DNA from: Muribaculaceae bacterium
GTDB taxonomy: Bacteria > Bacteroidota > Bacteroidia > Bacteroidales > Muribaculaceae
Assembly: GCA_017405965.1 (NCBI GenBank)
Contig: JAFQZK010000004.1
Location: forward strand, 186,001 to 250,000
Direction of reading: 5' to 3'
DNA: 64,000 nucleotides
A program made the position numbers and the translations under genes. Position 1 is the stretch's first letter, and every line of letters starts with the position of its first letter. Below are positions 29,177 to 37,519 of the stretch, piece after piece. Under the pieces are notes generated by a model. That model was given only the letters and a program-made list of their open reading frames with translations, ran no database searches and was not told the DNA's origin.

Positions 29177-30541
29177 ATGAAACTGCATGAGGATTTTATA
29201 GAGCAATTACGTGAGCTGTTGCCCGACGAGTGGGAGGCACTGGCCGATGCGATCACGACGAGTGAACCCAGCATCACCGTGCGCGTCAACGATGCACGTG
29301 GGGTGGAGGTGCCCAAGGGGTGCCGCCGTGTGCCCTGGTGCAGCGAGGGCTTTTATCTCACTGACCGCCCTGCCTTCACCTTCGACCCCGACTGGCATGC
29401 GGGACGCTATTATGTGCAGGATGCCTCGTCGATGTTCATCGCTCATGCCATCCGCAGCCACATTCCCGAGCCGGTGCGCTATCTTGACTTGTGTGCCGCC
29501 CCCGGCGGCAAGACTACGGCTGCCATCCAGGCCTTGCTGCCGCAATCGCTGGTGGTCGCCAACGAGATAGTGCCGCCGCGTGCCCGTGTGTTGGCCGATA
29601 ATGTCATCCGCTGGGGCGACCCGCGCTGCGTGGTGACCAGCAACGCGCCCGCCCAAATCGGCAAATTGACTCATTTCTTTGATGTGATAGCCGCTGATGT
29701 GCCCTGCAGTGGCGAGGGCATGATGCGCAAGGACGACGAGGCGGTTGCCCAATGGTCGCCAGCCCTGGTCGAGCAGTGCGCCCAGCGCCAGCGCGAGATT
29801 CTCACCGACGTCTGGCAGGCCCTGCGCCCCGGCGGTCTCCTTATCTACAGCACCTGCACCTACAATCGCCAGGAGAACGAGCTGATGGCCGATTTCATCG
29901 TGAATGAACTGGGCGCCACCTCACTTGAGGTGCCTGTTGAGCCCGAATGGAACATCCATCCCGCCATCGGCAGCGCGTGCCACTGCTACCGTTTCATGCC
30001 TCACCGCGTGGATGGCGAGGGCCTGTTTATGGCAGTTTTCCGCAAGGATGGCGATGCCCCGCGGCAGGATATCCGCGTCAAGGACAAAAACGCAAAAAAA
30101 GCCGATGAAATCGGCAAGAATTGGCTCTCACGTCCCGACGATTATGTGGTCGAACAACAGGGTGACCTGTCAATTGCTGTGCCGCAGGACATCCGTCGCG
30201 AGGTGACGGCCCTGCGCACCTCGCTGAATGTGTTGCACGCTGGCGTGGAACTGGCTACCGTCATGGGCCGCAAAACCGTGCCCCATCACGCGCTGGCCAT
30301 GTCAACGGCGAGGGCAGCCGACGCCTTCCCCGTCTGCGAGGTGGATTATCCCACCGCCCTGCGTTACCTGCGCGGCGAGAGCATCACGGTCGATGGCCCG
30401 CGTGGCTATGTTCTCGTCGCCCATCAGGGTGCCATTCTCGGCTTTGCCAACAACCTGGGTAACCGTGCCAACAACCTCTACCCCAAGCCCCAGCGCATCC
30501 TCAGCACCCACCTCCCCGCCACCAAACCATCAGTCCTCTAA
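29177..30541 (+). CDS. NOL1/NOP2/Sun family rRNA cytosine methyltransferase
   Basis: This is an S-adenosylmethionine-dependent RNA m5C methyltransferase, most like RsmF/YebU, which modifies 16S rRNA. The 454-residue product has GRYYVQDASSMF, the SAM motif I region DLCAAPGGKTTAA, the PCS motif with catalytic Cys in ADVPCSGEGMMRKDD and the second Cys in YSTCTYNRQENE. A C-terminal RNA-binding extension (about 300-454) contains TALRTSLNVLHAGVELA and ends in a PUA-like region. The start is the ATG at 29177; a longer frame opening at 29105 would lie upstream of the -7 box. Confidence 0.92.
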   Translation: MKLHEDFIEQLRELLPDEWEALADAITTSEPSITVRVNDARGVEVPKGCRRVPWCSEGFYLTDRPAFTFDPDWHAGRYYVQDASSMFIAHAIRSHIPEPVRYLDLCAAPGGKTTAAIQALLPQSLVVANEIVPPRARVLADNVIRWGDPRCVVTSNAPAQIGKLTHFFDVIAADVPCSGEGMMRKDDEAVAQWSPALVEQCAQRQREILTDVWQALRPGGLLIYSTCTYNRQENELMADFIVNELGATSLEVPVEPEWNIHPAIGSACHCYRFMPHRVDGEGLFMAVFRKDGDAPRQDIRVKDKNAKKADEIGKNWLSRPDDYVVEQQGDLSIAVPQDIRREVTALRTSLNVLHAGVELATVMGRKTVPHHALAMSTARAADAFPVCEVDYPTALRYLRGESITVDGPRGYVLVAHQGAILGFANNLGNRANNLYPKPQRILSTHLPATKPSVL

Positions 30542-30564
30542 AAACGAAGACAATCACAATTCAT

Positions 30565-30654
30565 CAAACAACTTGAACAACTGTTAACAACCTAAACAAC
30601 AGATTAATAAATCAAAAAGTTGTTTTAGTTGTGTGATGTTGTTCAAGTTGTTTG
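30565..30654. repeat. Long inverted repeat CAAACAACTTGAACAAC
   Basis: A perfect 17-bp inverted repeat (30565-30581 with 30638-30654) belongs to the dispersed GTTGTTCAAGTTGTT family also seen near 18377. An alternative partner for the left arm lies at about 30618-30638. Likely structured downstream region of the methyltransferase transcript. Confidence 0.65.
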
Positions 30655-30704
30655 AAAAAAAGCGTGCGAATTCCTCTCTAACCTTTAACCTCTAACCTTT
30701 AACC

Positions 30705-30721
30705 TGCTCGCGCAGCGAGCA
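30705..30721 (-). terminator. TGCTCGC/GCGAGCA hairpin after winged-helix gene
   Basis: A perfect 7-bp stem with a 3-nt loop, 2 nt beyond the stop codon. The same hairpin recurs at 26859-26876 and 49289-49306, preceded each time by the AACCTNT heptamer tract, so it is a dispersed module that may serve as a terminator here. Confidence 0.5.
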
Positions 30722-30723
30722 CT

Positions 30724-31005
30724 CTACAGATTCAGGTAGCTTTTTAAGGCCTCGACATATTCCTCAAAGGCTTTGCGACCTTGCTCGGTAACCTGGCAGG
30801 CGGTACGCGTCTTCTTGCCGACAAAGCCCTTGGTGACGGTAATGTAGCCGGCAGCGGAGAGTTTATCGAGTTGCACGCTCAGGTTGCCTGCTGTGGACTC
30901 GGTCTTCTCCTTGAGATAGACGAAGTCGGCCTCGTCCACGCTCATCAGGATGGACATCACCGCCAGCCGCAACTGGGAGTGCAGGATGGGATCGAGCTCT
31001 TTCAT
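30724..31005 (-). CDS. Winged-helix transcriptional regulator (HTH_34 type)
   Basis: This is a 93-residue, one-domain DNA-binding protein. The start MKELDPILHSQLRLAVMSIL, the recognition helix region STAGNLSVQLDKLSAAGYI and the wing KGFVGKKTRTACQVTEQGRKAF fit the HTH_34 group of MarR/ArsR-like regulators. It overlaps the upstream membrane protein gene by 4 nt (ATGA), so the two are translationally coupled. Twin palindromic sites TAAAGCGGTTTA in the operon promoter region are the best candidate operators for autoregulation. Confidence 0.9.
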   Translation of the reverse strand: MKELDPILHSQLRLAVMSILMSVDEADFVYLKEKTESTAGNLSVQLDKLSAAGYITVTKGFVGKKTRTACQVTEQGRKAFEEYVEALKSYLNL

Positions 31006-31634
31006 TGTTGCTGCTTGGCTTTGTAGTTAATAATGTGCCCCGGGATAATCATCATGCAGATGAAGGCGACGATGAACATCGGCAGATACCAGTTGGCGCC
31101 AAAAGGTATTCCAGCGGCAATGCAACACATGGTGAAAATGCCAACCAACAACCCTAATGAGCCACCAACTACAAGTGACTTCTCTTTCACGACAATACCA
31201 TTAGCCACTTCGGCAAACGGCACCATGATTAAAGCGAAGATGAACATCGATTTCCAGATGTTGGCATCAGCGTGAGCAAAGAATATGAAACCGATGCAGA
31301 ACAGCATGGCCACTAATGACGAAATGCCCACAACGGACCAAATCTGCGTCACAATACGGTCGGAATAGCTCTTCACGCCTGATTTCACTTTCTGCTTCTT
31401 GACCATCAACGGCTTGAGGATGTAGCCGACGAGGGGTATCAGGAACCAGCAGAAGTTGTATATCGGATTGCCTGTGGTTGAGAGCAGGATCCATACAAGG
31501 GCAGTGACAGCTACAGTGAGGTAACCCCACATCAGCATGATGTTGCCGTCGCCCACATAGCGCTCACGGGTGCGCTTAATCATCGAGGTGATCAATTCGA
31601 GACTCTCTTTCTCGGTCATTTTCTTGTCTTCCAT
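31002..31634 (-). CDS. Multi-pass membrane protein paired with winged-helix regulator
   Basis: This is a 210-residue inner-membrane protein with about six hydrophobic segments (for example LTVAVTALVWILL, NFCWFLIPLVGYIL, SLVAMLFCIGFIFFA, MFIVAFICMMIIPGHII) and a charged N-terminus (TEKESLELITSMIKRTRERY). I do not assign a function. Such two-gene units of HTH_34 regulator plus small membrane protein are common in Bacteroidetes. Start could be ATG 31634 or 31619. Transcription should start at the promoter 31735-31767, giving a leader of about 100 nt containing one putative operator. Confidence 0.8.
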   Translation of the reverse strand: MEDKKMTEKESLELITSMIKRTRERYVGDGNIMLMWGYLTVAVTALVWILLSTTGNPIYNFCWFLIPLVGYILKPLMVKKQKVKSGVKSYSDRIVTQIWSVVGISSLVAMLFCIGFIFFAHADANIWKSMFIFALIMVPFAEVANGIVVKEKSLVVGGSLGLLVGIFTMCCIAAGIPFGANWYLPMFIVAFICMMIIPGHIINYKAKQQQ

Positions 31635-31657
31635 AACTTGAATTCTTTAATTTGGCT

Positions 31658-31670
31658 ATAAAGCGGTTTA
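31658..31670. promoter_or_regulatory. Putative operator, proximal copy
   Basis: ATAAAGCGGTTTA, with TAAA/TTTA half-sites around GCGG. An identical 13-mer occurs at 31741-31753. This copy abuts a second -7-like box (TAATTTTG, minus strand 31678-31671), covering the start point expected from it. Confidence 0.55.
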
Positions 31671-31734
31671 CAAAATTAACTAAAATTCTCCGAAAAAAGA
31701 ACAGCACTCGCGATTACCGTTCTTGTTTCACGCT

Positions 31735-31767
31735 GCAAAGATAAAGCGGTTTATAATATAAACCAAA
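31735..31767 (-). promoter_or_regulatory. Promoter of membrane protein/regulator operon
   Basis: On the minus strand TTTG (31767-31764), a 20-nt spacer and TATCTTTGC (31743-31735), full consensus. Confidence 0.75.
31741..31753. promoter_or_regulatory. Putative operator, distal copy
   Basis: ATAAAGCGGTTTA lies inside the spacer of the consensus promoter 31735-31767, where a bound repressor would block RNA polymerase. It is extended by T to a longer palindrome (ATAAA/TTTAT). Confidence 0.6.
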
Positions 31768-31825
31768 TATTTCTCAATTATTTAACCTTCTTTAACATAA
31801 TTATATCCTTTTAGCTTATCTTGAT

Positions 31826-31895
31826 GTAGGGCCTCGCCTTGGCGTGGCCGCGATAAAAGCAAATGTTCAGGATAGCGGCCACGCCAAGGCCCTAC
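31826..31895. repeat. GTAGGGCCTCGCCTTGGCG repeat pair, inverted
   Basis: A copy at 31826-31851 faces an inverted copy at 31875-31895 that lacks 5 nt; together they can form a long hairpin. Single copies occur at 35747-35772, 49122-49147 and, diverged, at 61541-61566. Confidence 0.85.
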
Positions 31896-31904
31896 AAAAA
31901 AGCA

Positions 31905-32138
31905 AGTGGCCAGAGCACTGTCTCTAACCACTAAACTCTAATTTCTAAACTCTAAACTTCAAGCGGCTCCACGCCGCTTGAATAAAACTAGTGGCCAGAG
32001 CATATCCTCTAACCACTAAACTCTAATCTCTAAACTTCAAGCGGCCCACGCCGCTTGAATAAAATTAGTGGCCAGAGCGTCCACTCTAACCACTAATCTC
32101 TAAACTCTAAACTTCAAGCGGCACGGCCGCTTGAATAG
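31905..32138. repeat. Three tandem copies of a 72-85 bp hairpin unit
   Basis: Units start at 31905, 31990 and 32067 with AGTGGCCAGAGC, continue with TCTAACCACTAAACTCTAA and end with a palindrome of CAAGCGGC and GCCGCTTG arms. The array ends just before the metG stop codon (32140). No coding potential is seen. Confidence 0.88.
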
Positions 32139-32139
32139 C

Positions 32140-34206
32140 TCACCCTACTTGGCAACCGGGCTTGACGGGTCCGGTCGGGCCGATGACCACGAGGCGGCCG
32201 CCGGCGTCCTCGGCGCTCAGGATCATGCCCTGGCTCTCGATGCCCTTGAGTTTGCGCGGCGGGAAGTTGGCGATGAAGCACACCTGCTTGCCCACGAGCT
32301 CCTCGGGCTCATACCACTTGGCGATGCCGCTGATGATGGTGCGTCCTGCCATGCCGTCGTCGATGGTGAATTTCAGCAGCTTGTCGGCCTTCTTCACCTT
32401 CTCGCACTCGACAACGGTACCTACGCGGATATCCAGCTTGGCAAAGTCGTCGATGGTGCATGACGTGGTGACGGGCTTGGGCTTGAAGTTGTTGATGATG
32501 TTCTCCTGCTTGATGCGTTCCAGACGGTCGATTTGCGCTTGGATGACAGGATCCTCGATCTTCTCGAACAGCAGCACGGGCTGTTCCAGCTGGCGTCCGG
32601 CGGGCAGGATGTCGATGTCGCCCAGGCGGCTCCACTCGGCCCTCTCCATACCGATCATGCTGCGCAGTCTAGCGGAGCTGAAGGGCAGGAACGGCTCGAA
32701 GGCGATCGACAGGTTGGCGGTGATCTGCAGGGCCAGGTTCATGATGGTCTGCACACGTGCCATGTCGGTCTTGGCAAGCTTCCAGGGCTCGGTATCGGCC
32801 AGATACTTGTTGCCGCAGCGGGCCAGATCCATAGCGTCCTTCAACGCCTCGCGGAAGTGGAAGTGCTCGATGTGGTCGCTCAACACGGCCTTCACGTTCT
32901 TGAATTCCTCGATGGCGGCACGGTCGATGTCGGTGAGTTCGCCGGCCTCGGGAACGATGCCCTCACAGAACTTGTGAGTCAGCACCAGGGCGCGGTTCAC
33001 GAAGTTGCCCAGGATGGCCACCAGCTCGTTGTTGTTGCGGGCCTGGAAGTCCTTCCAGGTGAAGTCATTGTCCTTGGTCTCGGGCGCATTGGCGGTGAGC
33101 ACATAGCGCAGCACGTCCTGCTTGCCGGGGAAGTCCTGCAGATACTCGTGCAACCATACGGCCCAGTTGCGGCTCGTCGAGATCTTGTCACCCTCGAGGT
33201 TCAGGAACTCGTTGGCGGGCACATTGTCGGGCATGACGTAATCGCCGTGGGCCTTCATCATCGTCGGGAAGATGATGCAGTGGAACACGATATTGTCCTT
33301 GCCGATGAAGTGGATCAGGCGCGTGTCCTCACGCTGCCACCACTGCTGCCAGCTGCCCCAGCGCTCAGGCTGGGCGTCGCACAACTCCTTGGTGTTGCTG
33401 ATGTAGCCGATGGGCGCGTCAAACCACACGTACAGCACCTTGCCGTCAGCGCCCTCGACGGGAACGGGGATGCCCCAATCCAGGTCGCGGGTCATCGCGC
33501 GGGGCTGCAGCCCGTTGTCGAGCCACGACTTGCACTGGCCATACACGTTGCTGCGCCATTCCTGATGGCCCTCGAGGATCCACTCCTTGAGCCAGCCCTC
33601 ATACTCGTTCAGGGGCAGGAACCAGTTGGTGGTGTCCTTCAGGATAAGCGGATGGTCGCTGTCCTTGGCGTGCGGATTGATCAGTTCGGTCGGATCCAGG
33701 TCGCGGCCGCAGCCGTCCTCACACTGGTTGCCCTTGGCTGCCGGATGGTGGCAGTAGGGGCACTCGCCCTCGACGTCGCGGTCGGTAAGGAACTTGCCGT
33801 CCTGCTCGTCATAGAACTGCTTGGTCACCTTCTCGATGAGTTTGCCCTCGTCGTAGAGTTTGCGGAAAAACTCGGCGGCAAACTGGTGATGAATCTTGCT
33901 GGTCGTGCGGCTGTAGATGTCGTAGGAGATGCCGAACTCGTCAAATGAATCCCTGATGAGGGTGTGGTAGCGGTCCACAACCTGCTGCGGGGTAATGCCC
34001 TCCTTGCGGGCGCGTTGGGTCACGGGTACGCCATGCTCATCGCTGCCGCCCACGAACAGCACGTTCTCGCCCTGCAGGCGCAGGTAGCGCACGTAGATGT
34101 CGGCGGGCACATATACGCCAGCCAGGTGGCCGATGTGTACAGGTCCGTTAGCATAGGGCAGCGCCGTCGTCACCAGCGTGCGAGCAAATTTCTTCTCTTT
34201 CTCCAT
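32140..34206 (-). CDS. metG: Methionine-tRNA ligase
   Basis: This class I aminoacyl-tRNA synthetase charges tRNA-Met. The 688-residue product has the HIGH-type motif [14 protein letters not shown], a knuckle zinc ribbon ([19 protein letters not shown]), the KMSKS equivalent KISTS ([13 protein letters not shown]), the helical anticodon-binding domain and a C-terminal EMAP/Trbp111-type tRNA-binding OB fold (about 585-688, [17 protein letters not shown]). The length is normal for the dimeric form. Its 3' end is closely followed by the tandem hairpin repeats at 31905-32138. The promoter lies at 34248-34277. Confidence 0.97.
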   Translation of the reverse strand: MEKEKKFARTLVTTALPYANGPVHIGHLAGVYVPADIYVRYLRLQGENVLFVGGSDEHGVPVTQRARKEGITPQQVVDRYHTLIRDSFDEFGISYDIYSRTTSKIHHQFAAEFFRKLYDEGKLIEKVTKQFYDEQDGKFLTDRDVEGECPYCHHPAAKGNQCEDGCGRDLDPTELINPHAKDSDHPLILKDTTNWFLPLNEYEGWLKEWILEGHQEWRSNVYGQCKSWLDNGLQPRAMTRDLDWGIPVPVEGADGKVLYVWFDAPIGYISNTKELCDAQPERWGSWQQWWQREDTRLIHFIGKDNIVFHCIIFPTMMKAHGDYVMPDNVPANEFLNLEGDKISTSRNWAVWLHEYLQDFPGKQDVLRYVLTANAPETKDNDFTWKDFQARNNNELVAILGNFVNRALVLTHKFCEGIVPEAGELTDIDRAAIEEFKNVKAVLSDHIEHFHFREALKDAMDLARCGNKYLADTEPWKLAKTDMARVQTIMNLALQITANLSIAFEPFLPFSSARLRSMIGMERAEWSRLGDIDILPAGRQLEQPVLLFEKIEDPVIQAQIDRLERIKQENIINNFKPKPVTTSCTIDDFAKLDIRVGTVVECEKVKKADKLLKFTIDDGMAGRTIISGIAKWYEPEELVGKQVCFIANFPPRKLKGIESQGMILSAEDAGGRLVVIGPTGPVKPGCQVG

Positions 34207-34247
34207 TTTTTATCCTTGTTTTTACTGTTTGTTTGCCATTTGAAAGG

Positions 34248-34277
34248 GCAAAGGTACTAAAAAGTTTCCACTTTCAA
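34248..34277 (-). promoter_or_regulatory. Promoter of metG
   Basis: On the minus strand TTG (34277-34275), an 18-nt spacer and TACCTTTGC (34256-34248), about 42 nt upstream of the ATG. Confidence 0.6.
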
Positions 34278-34385
34278 GTCTTTGCTCCTCAGTTTCTGAT
34301 TTTTGATGCCCCATCAGCACAATCAAAACCGCCATACACCATCTCAAATTACTGGTTTCCAGCCCAGAAATTCCCCCTCCTTAAC

Positions 34386-34420
34386 TTTTATAGAAATTCT
34401 ATAATAGAAATCCTATAAAA
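34386..34420. repeat. 35-bp direct repeat, copy downstream of ATPase gene
   Basis: It is identical over 35 bp to 35651-35685 in the same orientation. It consists of two adjacent 13-bp units, ATAGAAATTCTAT (a perfect palindrome around its central base) and ATAGAAATCCTAT, flanked by TTTT and AAAA. The copy lies 9 bp past the ATPase stop codon. Confidence 0.93.
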
Positions 34421-34429
34421 TTTGTTTTA

Positions 34430-35596
34430 TCAGCCCTTAAGTTGTTGAAGGAGGTTGGCTGATCCGTATAACCTATTAATCCATAGGGCAAAGAACGGGT
34501 CGTTGATGGAATACTTTCCGGCAAGTTTTGTGATGATTCCCTTGGTGAGAAGTTGTGCCGCTGCATATTGGACTGCACTGGCCGAGGCCAATTTATGGTC
34601 CTTGACAAACTTGGCCGAAGTGATGCGTTCTGCCTCTCCTTCCTGGGCGATAGCATAAAGCAGTGGCTTGTGTTTATCGGGAATATTGGACAATTGCTCA
34701 CGCAACATGGGTTCTTTAGAGTTAATGACGTTGTTGATTGCGGTGATGACCATGTCAATCGTGACGTCGGAGCCCTCACGGGTGATGGAATACAGTTCAT
34801 TGAAGGTCTTCTGCATGGCATAAGTGTTACCGCTGTAGAGCCGATAGACCTCCTTCACCAGTTCCTCGCTGATGGTTCGCTTGCCTCGATTCATGTGATC
34901 AATCACAAACCGTGCATACACATCAATGTCAATGGCTTTCAATTCCAGGGTGTCGGCGCTATTGTAAAAAGGCCTGGCCGAGGACATGAACATCTTCTGC
35001 ATGATGTGGTACTCGCTACCGGCAAAGATGAAATGCGTGTTGGATGCCTGTTGTACGTGGGTGCGGAGCAGGGCCTCGATATTCTTTTCGGGATAATTGG
35101 CAATCTGTTGAAATTCATCAAAGGCGACGATACAGGGTTTGTCAGCATTTTCCAGATAGGTGAATATCTCTTCGAGAGTCATTGCTGGGCGTGTGATGTC
35201 GCCCAACTCCAGGTTAAAAGTGGGCATATTGGTGACCAAATCGATACTGAATTTGCCACTGAGAGATTTGAGCGTATGCACAAACGAGGTCAACATCTTC
35301 TGCCCAAACGGCAGGATAGCTTCAAAGATGCTTTTACCGAACAGGAACGTGAATTCCCTCAGGCTGGTGGTGTGCAGGATGTCAATGAAGATGGTGTGAT
35401 AATTGTTAAAGATAGGCTCCTTGTCATAGCAGTAATTTATCAGTCCTGTCTTGCCCATGCGTCGAGGAGATATCAACACCAGATTATTACCGTTGGTCAG
35501 CGACTTGATGAGGCTTGCACTCTCGCTGACACGGTCACAGAAGTACTCTGGCTCTATCTTGCCCGATACGATAAATGGATTGATGATCTTTTTCAT
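34430..35596 (-). CDS. AAA family ATPase (archaeal-type ATPase_2 domain)
   Basis: This is a 388-residue P-loop ATPase of the ATPase_2/STAND-like group widespread in Bacteroidetes. The N-terminus NPFIVSGKIEPEYFCDR is typical. Walker A is SPRRMGKTGLI (about 43-53) and Walker B is CIVAFDEFQQI. A sensor region FIFAGSEYHIMQKMF and a C-terminal winged-helix part (SASAVQYAAAQLLTKGIITK, DPFFALWI) follow. No known partner effector is encoded beside it. The gene is more AT-rich than its neighbours and is enclosed by perfect 35-bp direct repeats at 34386-34420 and 35651-35685, which suggests transfer as a unit. Its biological role is unknown; stress, defence or mobile-element maintenance are possibilities only. 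Confidence 0.88.
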   Translation of the reverse strand: MKKIINPFIVSGKIEPEYFCDRVSESASLIKSLTNGNNLVLISPRRMGKTGLINYCYDKEPIFNNYHTIFIDILHTTSLREFTFLFGKSIFEAILPFGQKMLTSFVHTLKSLSGKFSIDLVTNMPTFNLELGDITRPAMTLEEIFTYLENADKPCIVAFDEFQQIANYPEKNIEALLRTHVQQASNTHFIFAGSEYHIMQKMFMSSARPFYNSADTLELKAIDIDVYARFVIDHMNRGKRTISEELVKEVYRLYSGNTYAMQKTFNELYSITREGSDVTIDMVITAINNVINSKEPMLREQLSNIPDKHKPLLYAIAQEGEAERITSAKFVKDHKLASASAVQYAAAQLLTKGIITKLAGKYSINDPFFALWINRLYGSANLLQQLKG

Positions 35597-35627
35597 AATC
35601 TATCGCCTTTTAGTAATCAATGACGCT

Positions 35628-35636
35628 GCAAAGATA
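35628..35636 (-). promoter_or_regulatory. -7 box of ATPase gene
   Basis: The minus strand reads TATCTTTGC, 32 nt upstream of the ATG. The position where a -33 element would lie is occupied by the edge of the 35-bp repeat (35651-35685), so that repeat could act as an operator. Confidence 0.55.
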
Positions 35637-35650
35637 ATCATTATTTTTGA

Positions 35651-35685
35651 TTTTATAGAAATTCTATAATAGAAATCCTATAAAA
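35651..35685. repeat. 35-bp direct repeat, copy upstream of ATPase gene
   Basis: Perfect copy of 34386-34420, located 55 bp upstream of the ATPase start codon and overlapping the expected -33 region. Confidence 0.93.
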
Positions 35686-36089
35686 ATCTATTGATGTCAG
35701 CTAAAAGCCAAAGAAATAGTGCTTTTCCCCGATTTTTCCTGCTTATGTAGGGCCTCGCCTTGGCGTGGCCGCCATGCGTCAATTATCATCAAAATACGGC
35801 CTAAATCTATGTAGAGACGCAAAATTTTGCGTCTCAAGGGTAGGCTCCTTGTAACGCATTGTTGAGGGAGACGCAAAATTTTGCGTCTCTACAGGAATAT
35901 TTCAATTGAGAAAAAAACCGAATCATCTGAGAACTCTGACATTCAGAATATTCAGATGATTCAGTTGTTGTTAAAATACTCGTTCCAAGCCGGATGGCTA
36001 GTATTTTTTGTATTTATTGTTTTCCTTTTTCGCTACGATCAGTCTAGCAAAAAACTTGTTTTCCCTTTATCAAGGGTTGTCGTGGAGGA
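35686..36089. repeat. Intergenic repeat mosaic
   Basis: No gene is seen. In order: a GTAGGGCCTCGCCTTGGCG copy (35747-35772), two copies of the GACGCAAAATTTTGCGTC palindrome (35811-35835 and 35868-35892), an 11-bp inverted repeat GAATCATCTGA (35920-35930 with 35952-35962) and the module with core ATTTATTGTTTTCCTTTT (35991-36029). Confidence 0.75.
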
Positions 36090-37469
36090 TTACTTCACGA
36101 GGATCTTCTTGCCGTTGTGGATGTAGATGCCGCTAGCGGGAGCCTTGGTGGGAACGCCCAAGAGGTTGTAGTACAGGCCATCGTTCTGCTCAGCAGCATT
36201 GATCTCCTCAACAGCAGTGTCTTCCTGATAAGGAGGCATGAAGATAACCAGACCCTTGCTGGGGTCGTCAGCCTGGTGGTAGATCACCTCCTCGATGTTC
36301 TCCTCGGTCTGCTCGGCCACGTTCCAGGTGTTGCCCTGGGCCCAGATGGTGGCAGTGCCGTTGTTGAACAGGTCATAGAGCACGCCATTGTTGCCGTTGT
36401 TCACAAAGGTGTTGTTGCCGGGGTTGTAGTCCTCGGCCTCGGGATCCTCGACCTTACCCAGGTTGATGTTGGGTGCGCCGGTGGGCACGGTGATGCCCCA
36501 CAGGCCACCTTCCATCCAGTTACCCTCCATGTAGATGTTGCTGCTACTGCTGCTGTCATAGATGCTGACGCAGCTGCCGCCGTTGTTGGGGTTGGTCTCG
36601 TAGCAGTTGTCAATCATCACGTTGTTGCGGATGATGGCGTCAACGCTGCCGATGGTGGTGATGCCATAGCGGTTGTCAGCAATGTAGTTGTTCTCGATGA
36701 TGTTGATGCCGCTGTGAGCCAGGCCCATCATGTTGCTCAGACCGATGCCGCCCGAGAGGGTGAACTGACCGCCAATCACGTCATTGTCGGCGATGATCAC
36801 GTCGTAGGGGCCACCCACCGTCAAGTTGATCTGGGGCTTGTTGCGGTTGTCGGTGGTGTTGTGCCAGAAGAGGCAGTTGCGGATGATGATGCCCACGGGG
36901 TTGGTGGCACCGTTACCGATGGCGTTGAGGGTGTTCTCGATGAAGTAGCAGTTCTCAACGATGTTGTTGTCGCACGAAGCGTTGAACGACAGGGCACCCG
37001 AGCTGGAGCTCTTGCCGTTGTGCAGCGTGAAGGTGCAGTTGTCGGCTGTCAGGCTGCTGTTCAGGCCACCGAAGACAACGCCCACATATTCAAAGGTGAC
37101 GTTCTTGAGAGTGGCGTTGCCGTTCTCGCCCAACATCCAGAAGCCCTTGGGCTTGCTGTTCTCGTTGTCACGGGTAACGACGGCGGTATCGGCGGGGGCG
37201 AAGTCAGCGTCGCCGTCAAGGGTGATCCTCACACCGTCGGCCATCTTGATGATGTCGTTGTTCTGCAGTTGCAGCACGTCGCCCTCGGCGATGGTGAAGT
37301 CGGCGCTCACCAGATAGGAACCATCGTCCTGCAGGGTCACGCCGGTGCCCTCGATCTGGCTCAGGGCATTAAAGGTGTACACGTTGCCGGTGCCGTCACT
37401 GACGAAACCTTGGGCCATTGCTCCGGCTGCCATGGCGGCCAGAACCAAGAATGCGTAGATTTTCTTCAT
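36090..37469 (-). CDS. Secreted right-handed beta-helix protein with sorting-like tail
   Basis: This is a 459-residue exported protein (signal peptide ending AGAMAQ near residue 20). The middle (about 110-330) shows the short repeating strands of a parallel beta-helix (NATLKNVTFEYVG, SLTADNCTFTLHN, NNIVENCYFIENT, VGIIIRNCLFWHN, AIIRNNVMIDNCY). This fold is found in polysaccharide lyases and related glycan-active proteins; no catalytic motif can be named. The end, LYYNLLGVPTKAPASGIYIHNGKKILVK in outline (YYNLLG ... GIYIHNGKKILV), resembles the tails on Bacteroidales type 9-secreted or surface proteins. A -7 box TATCTTTGC lies upstream at 37511-37519 (minus). Single gene; function unknown. Confidence 0.8.
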   Translation of the reverse strand: MKKIYAFLVLAAMAAGAMAQGFVSDGTGNVYTFNALSQIEGTGVTLQDDGSYLVSADFTIAEGDVLQLQNNDIIKMADGVRITLDGDADFAPADTAVVTRDNENSKPKGFWMLGENGNATLKNVTFEYVGVVFGGLNSSLTADNCTFTLHNGKSSSSGALSFNASCDNNIVENCYFIENTLNAIGNGATNPVGIIIRNCLFWHNTTDNRNKPQINLTVGGPYDVIIADNDVIGGQFTLSGGIGLSNMMGLAHSGINIIENNYIADNRYGITTIGSVDAIIRNNVMIDNCYETNPNNGGSCVSIYDSSSSSNIYMEGNWMEGGLWGITVPTGAPNINLGKVEDPEAEDYNPGNNTFVNNGNNGVLYDLFNNGTATIWAQGNTWNVAEQTEENIEEVIYHQADDPSKGLVIFMPPYQEDTAVEEINAAEQNDGLYYNLLGVPTKAPASGIYIHNGKKILVK

Positions 37470-37510
37470 GTTGTGTTGATAATTAATAGGTTAATAGAAT
37501 GAATTGATTC

Positions 37511-37519
37511 GCAAAGATA
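37511..37519 (-). promoter_or_regulatory. -7 box of beta-helix protein gene
   Basis: The minus strand reads TATCTTTGC, 42 nt upstream of the ATG at 37469. No clear -33 element. Confidence 0.5.

Noticed and set aside
31905-32138. CRISPR array
   Set aside because: Only three diverging units with hairpin ends and no unique spacers of fixed length.
32533-33948. Open frame of 471 codons opposite metG
   Set aside because: It is an antisense shadow of a well-identified tRNA synthetase.
34430-35596. Known anti-phage defence system
   Set aside because: The ATPase has no nuclease, protease, TIR or other effector domain and no partner gene. Defence is possible but unsupported.
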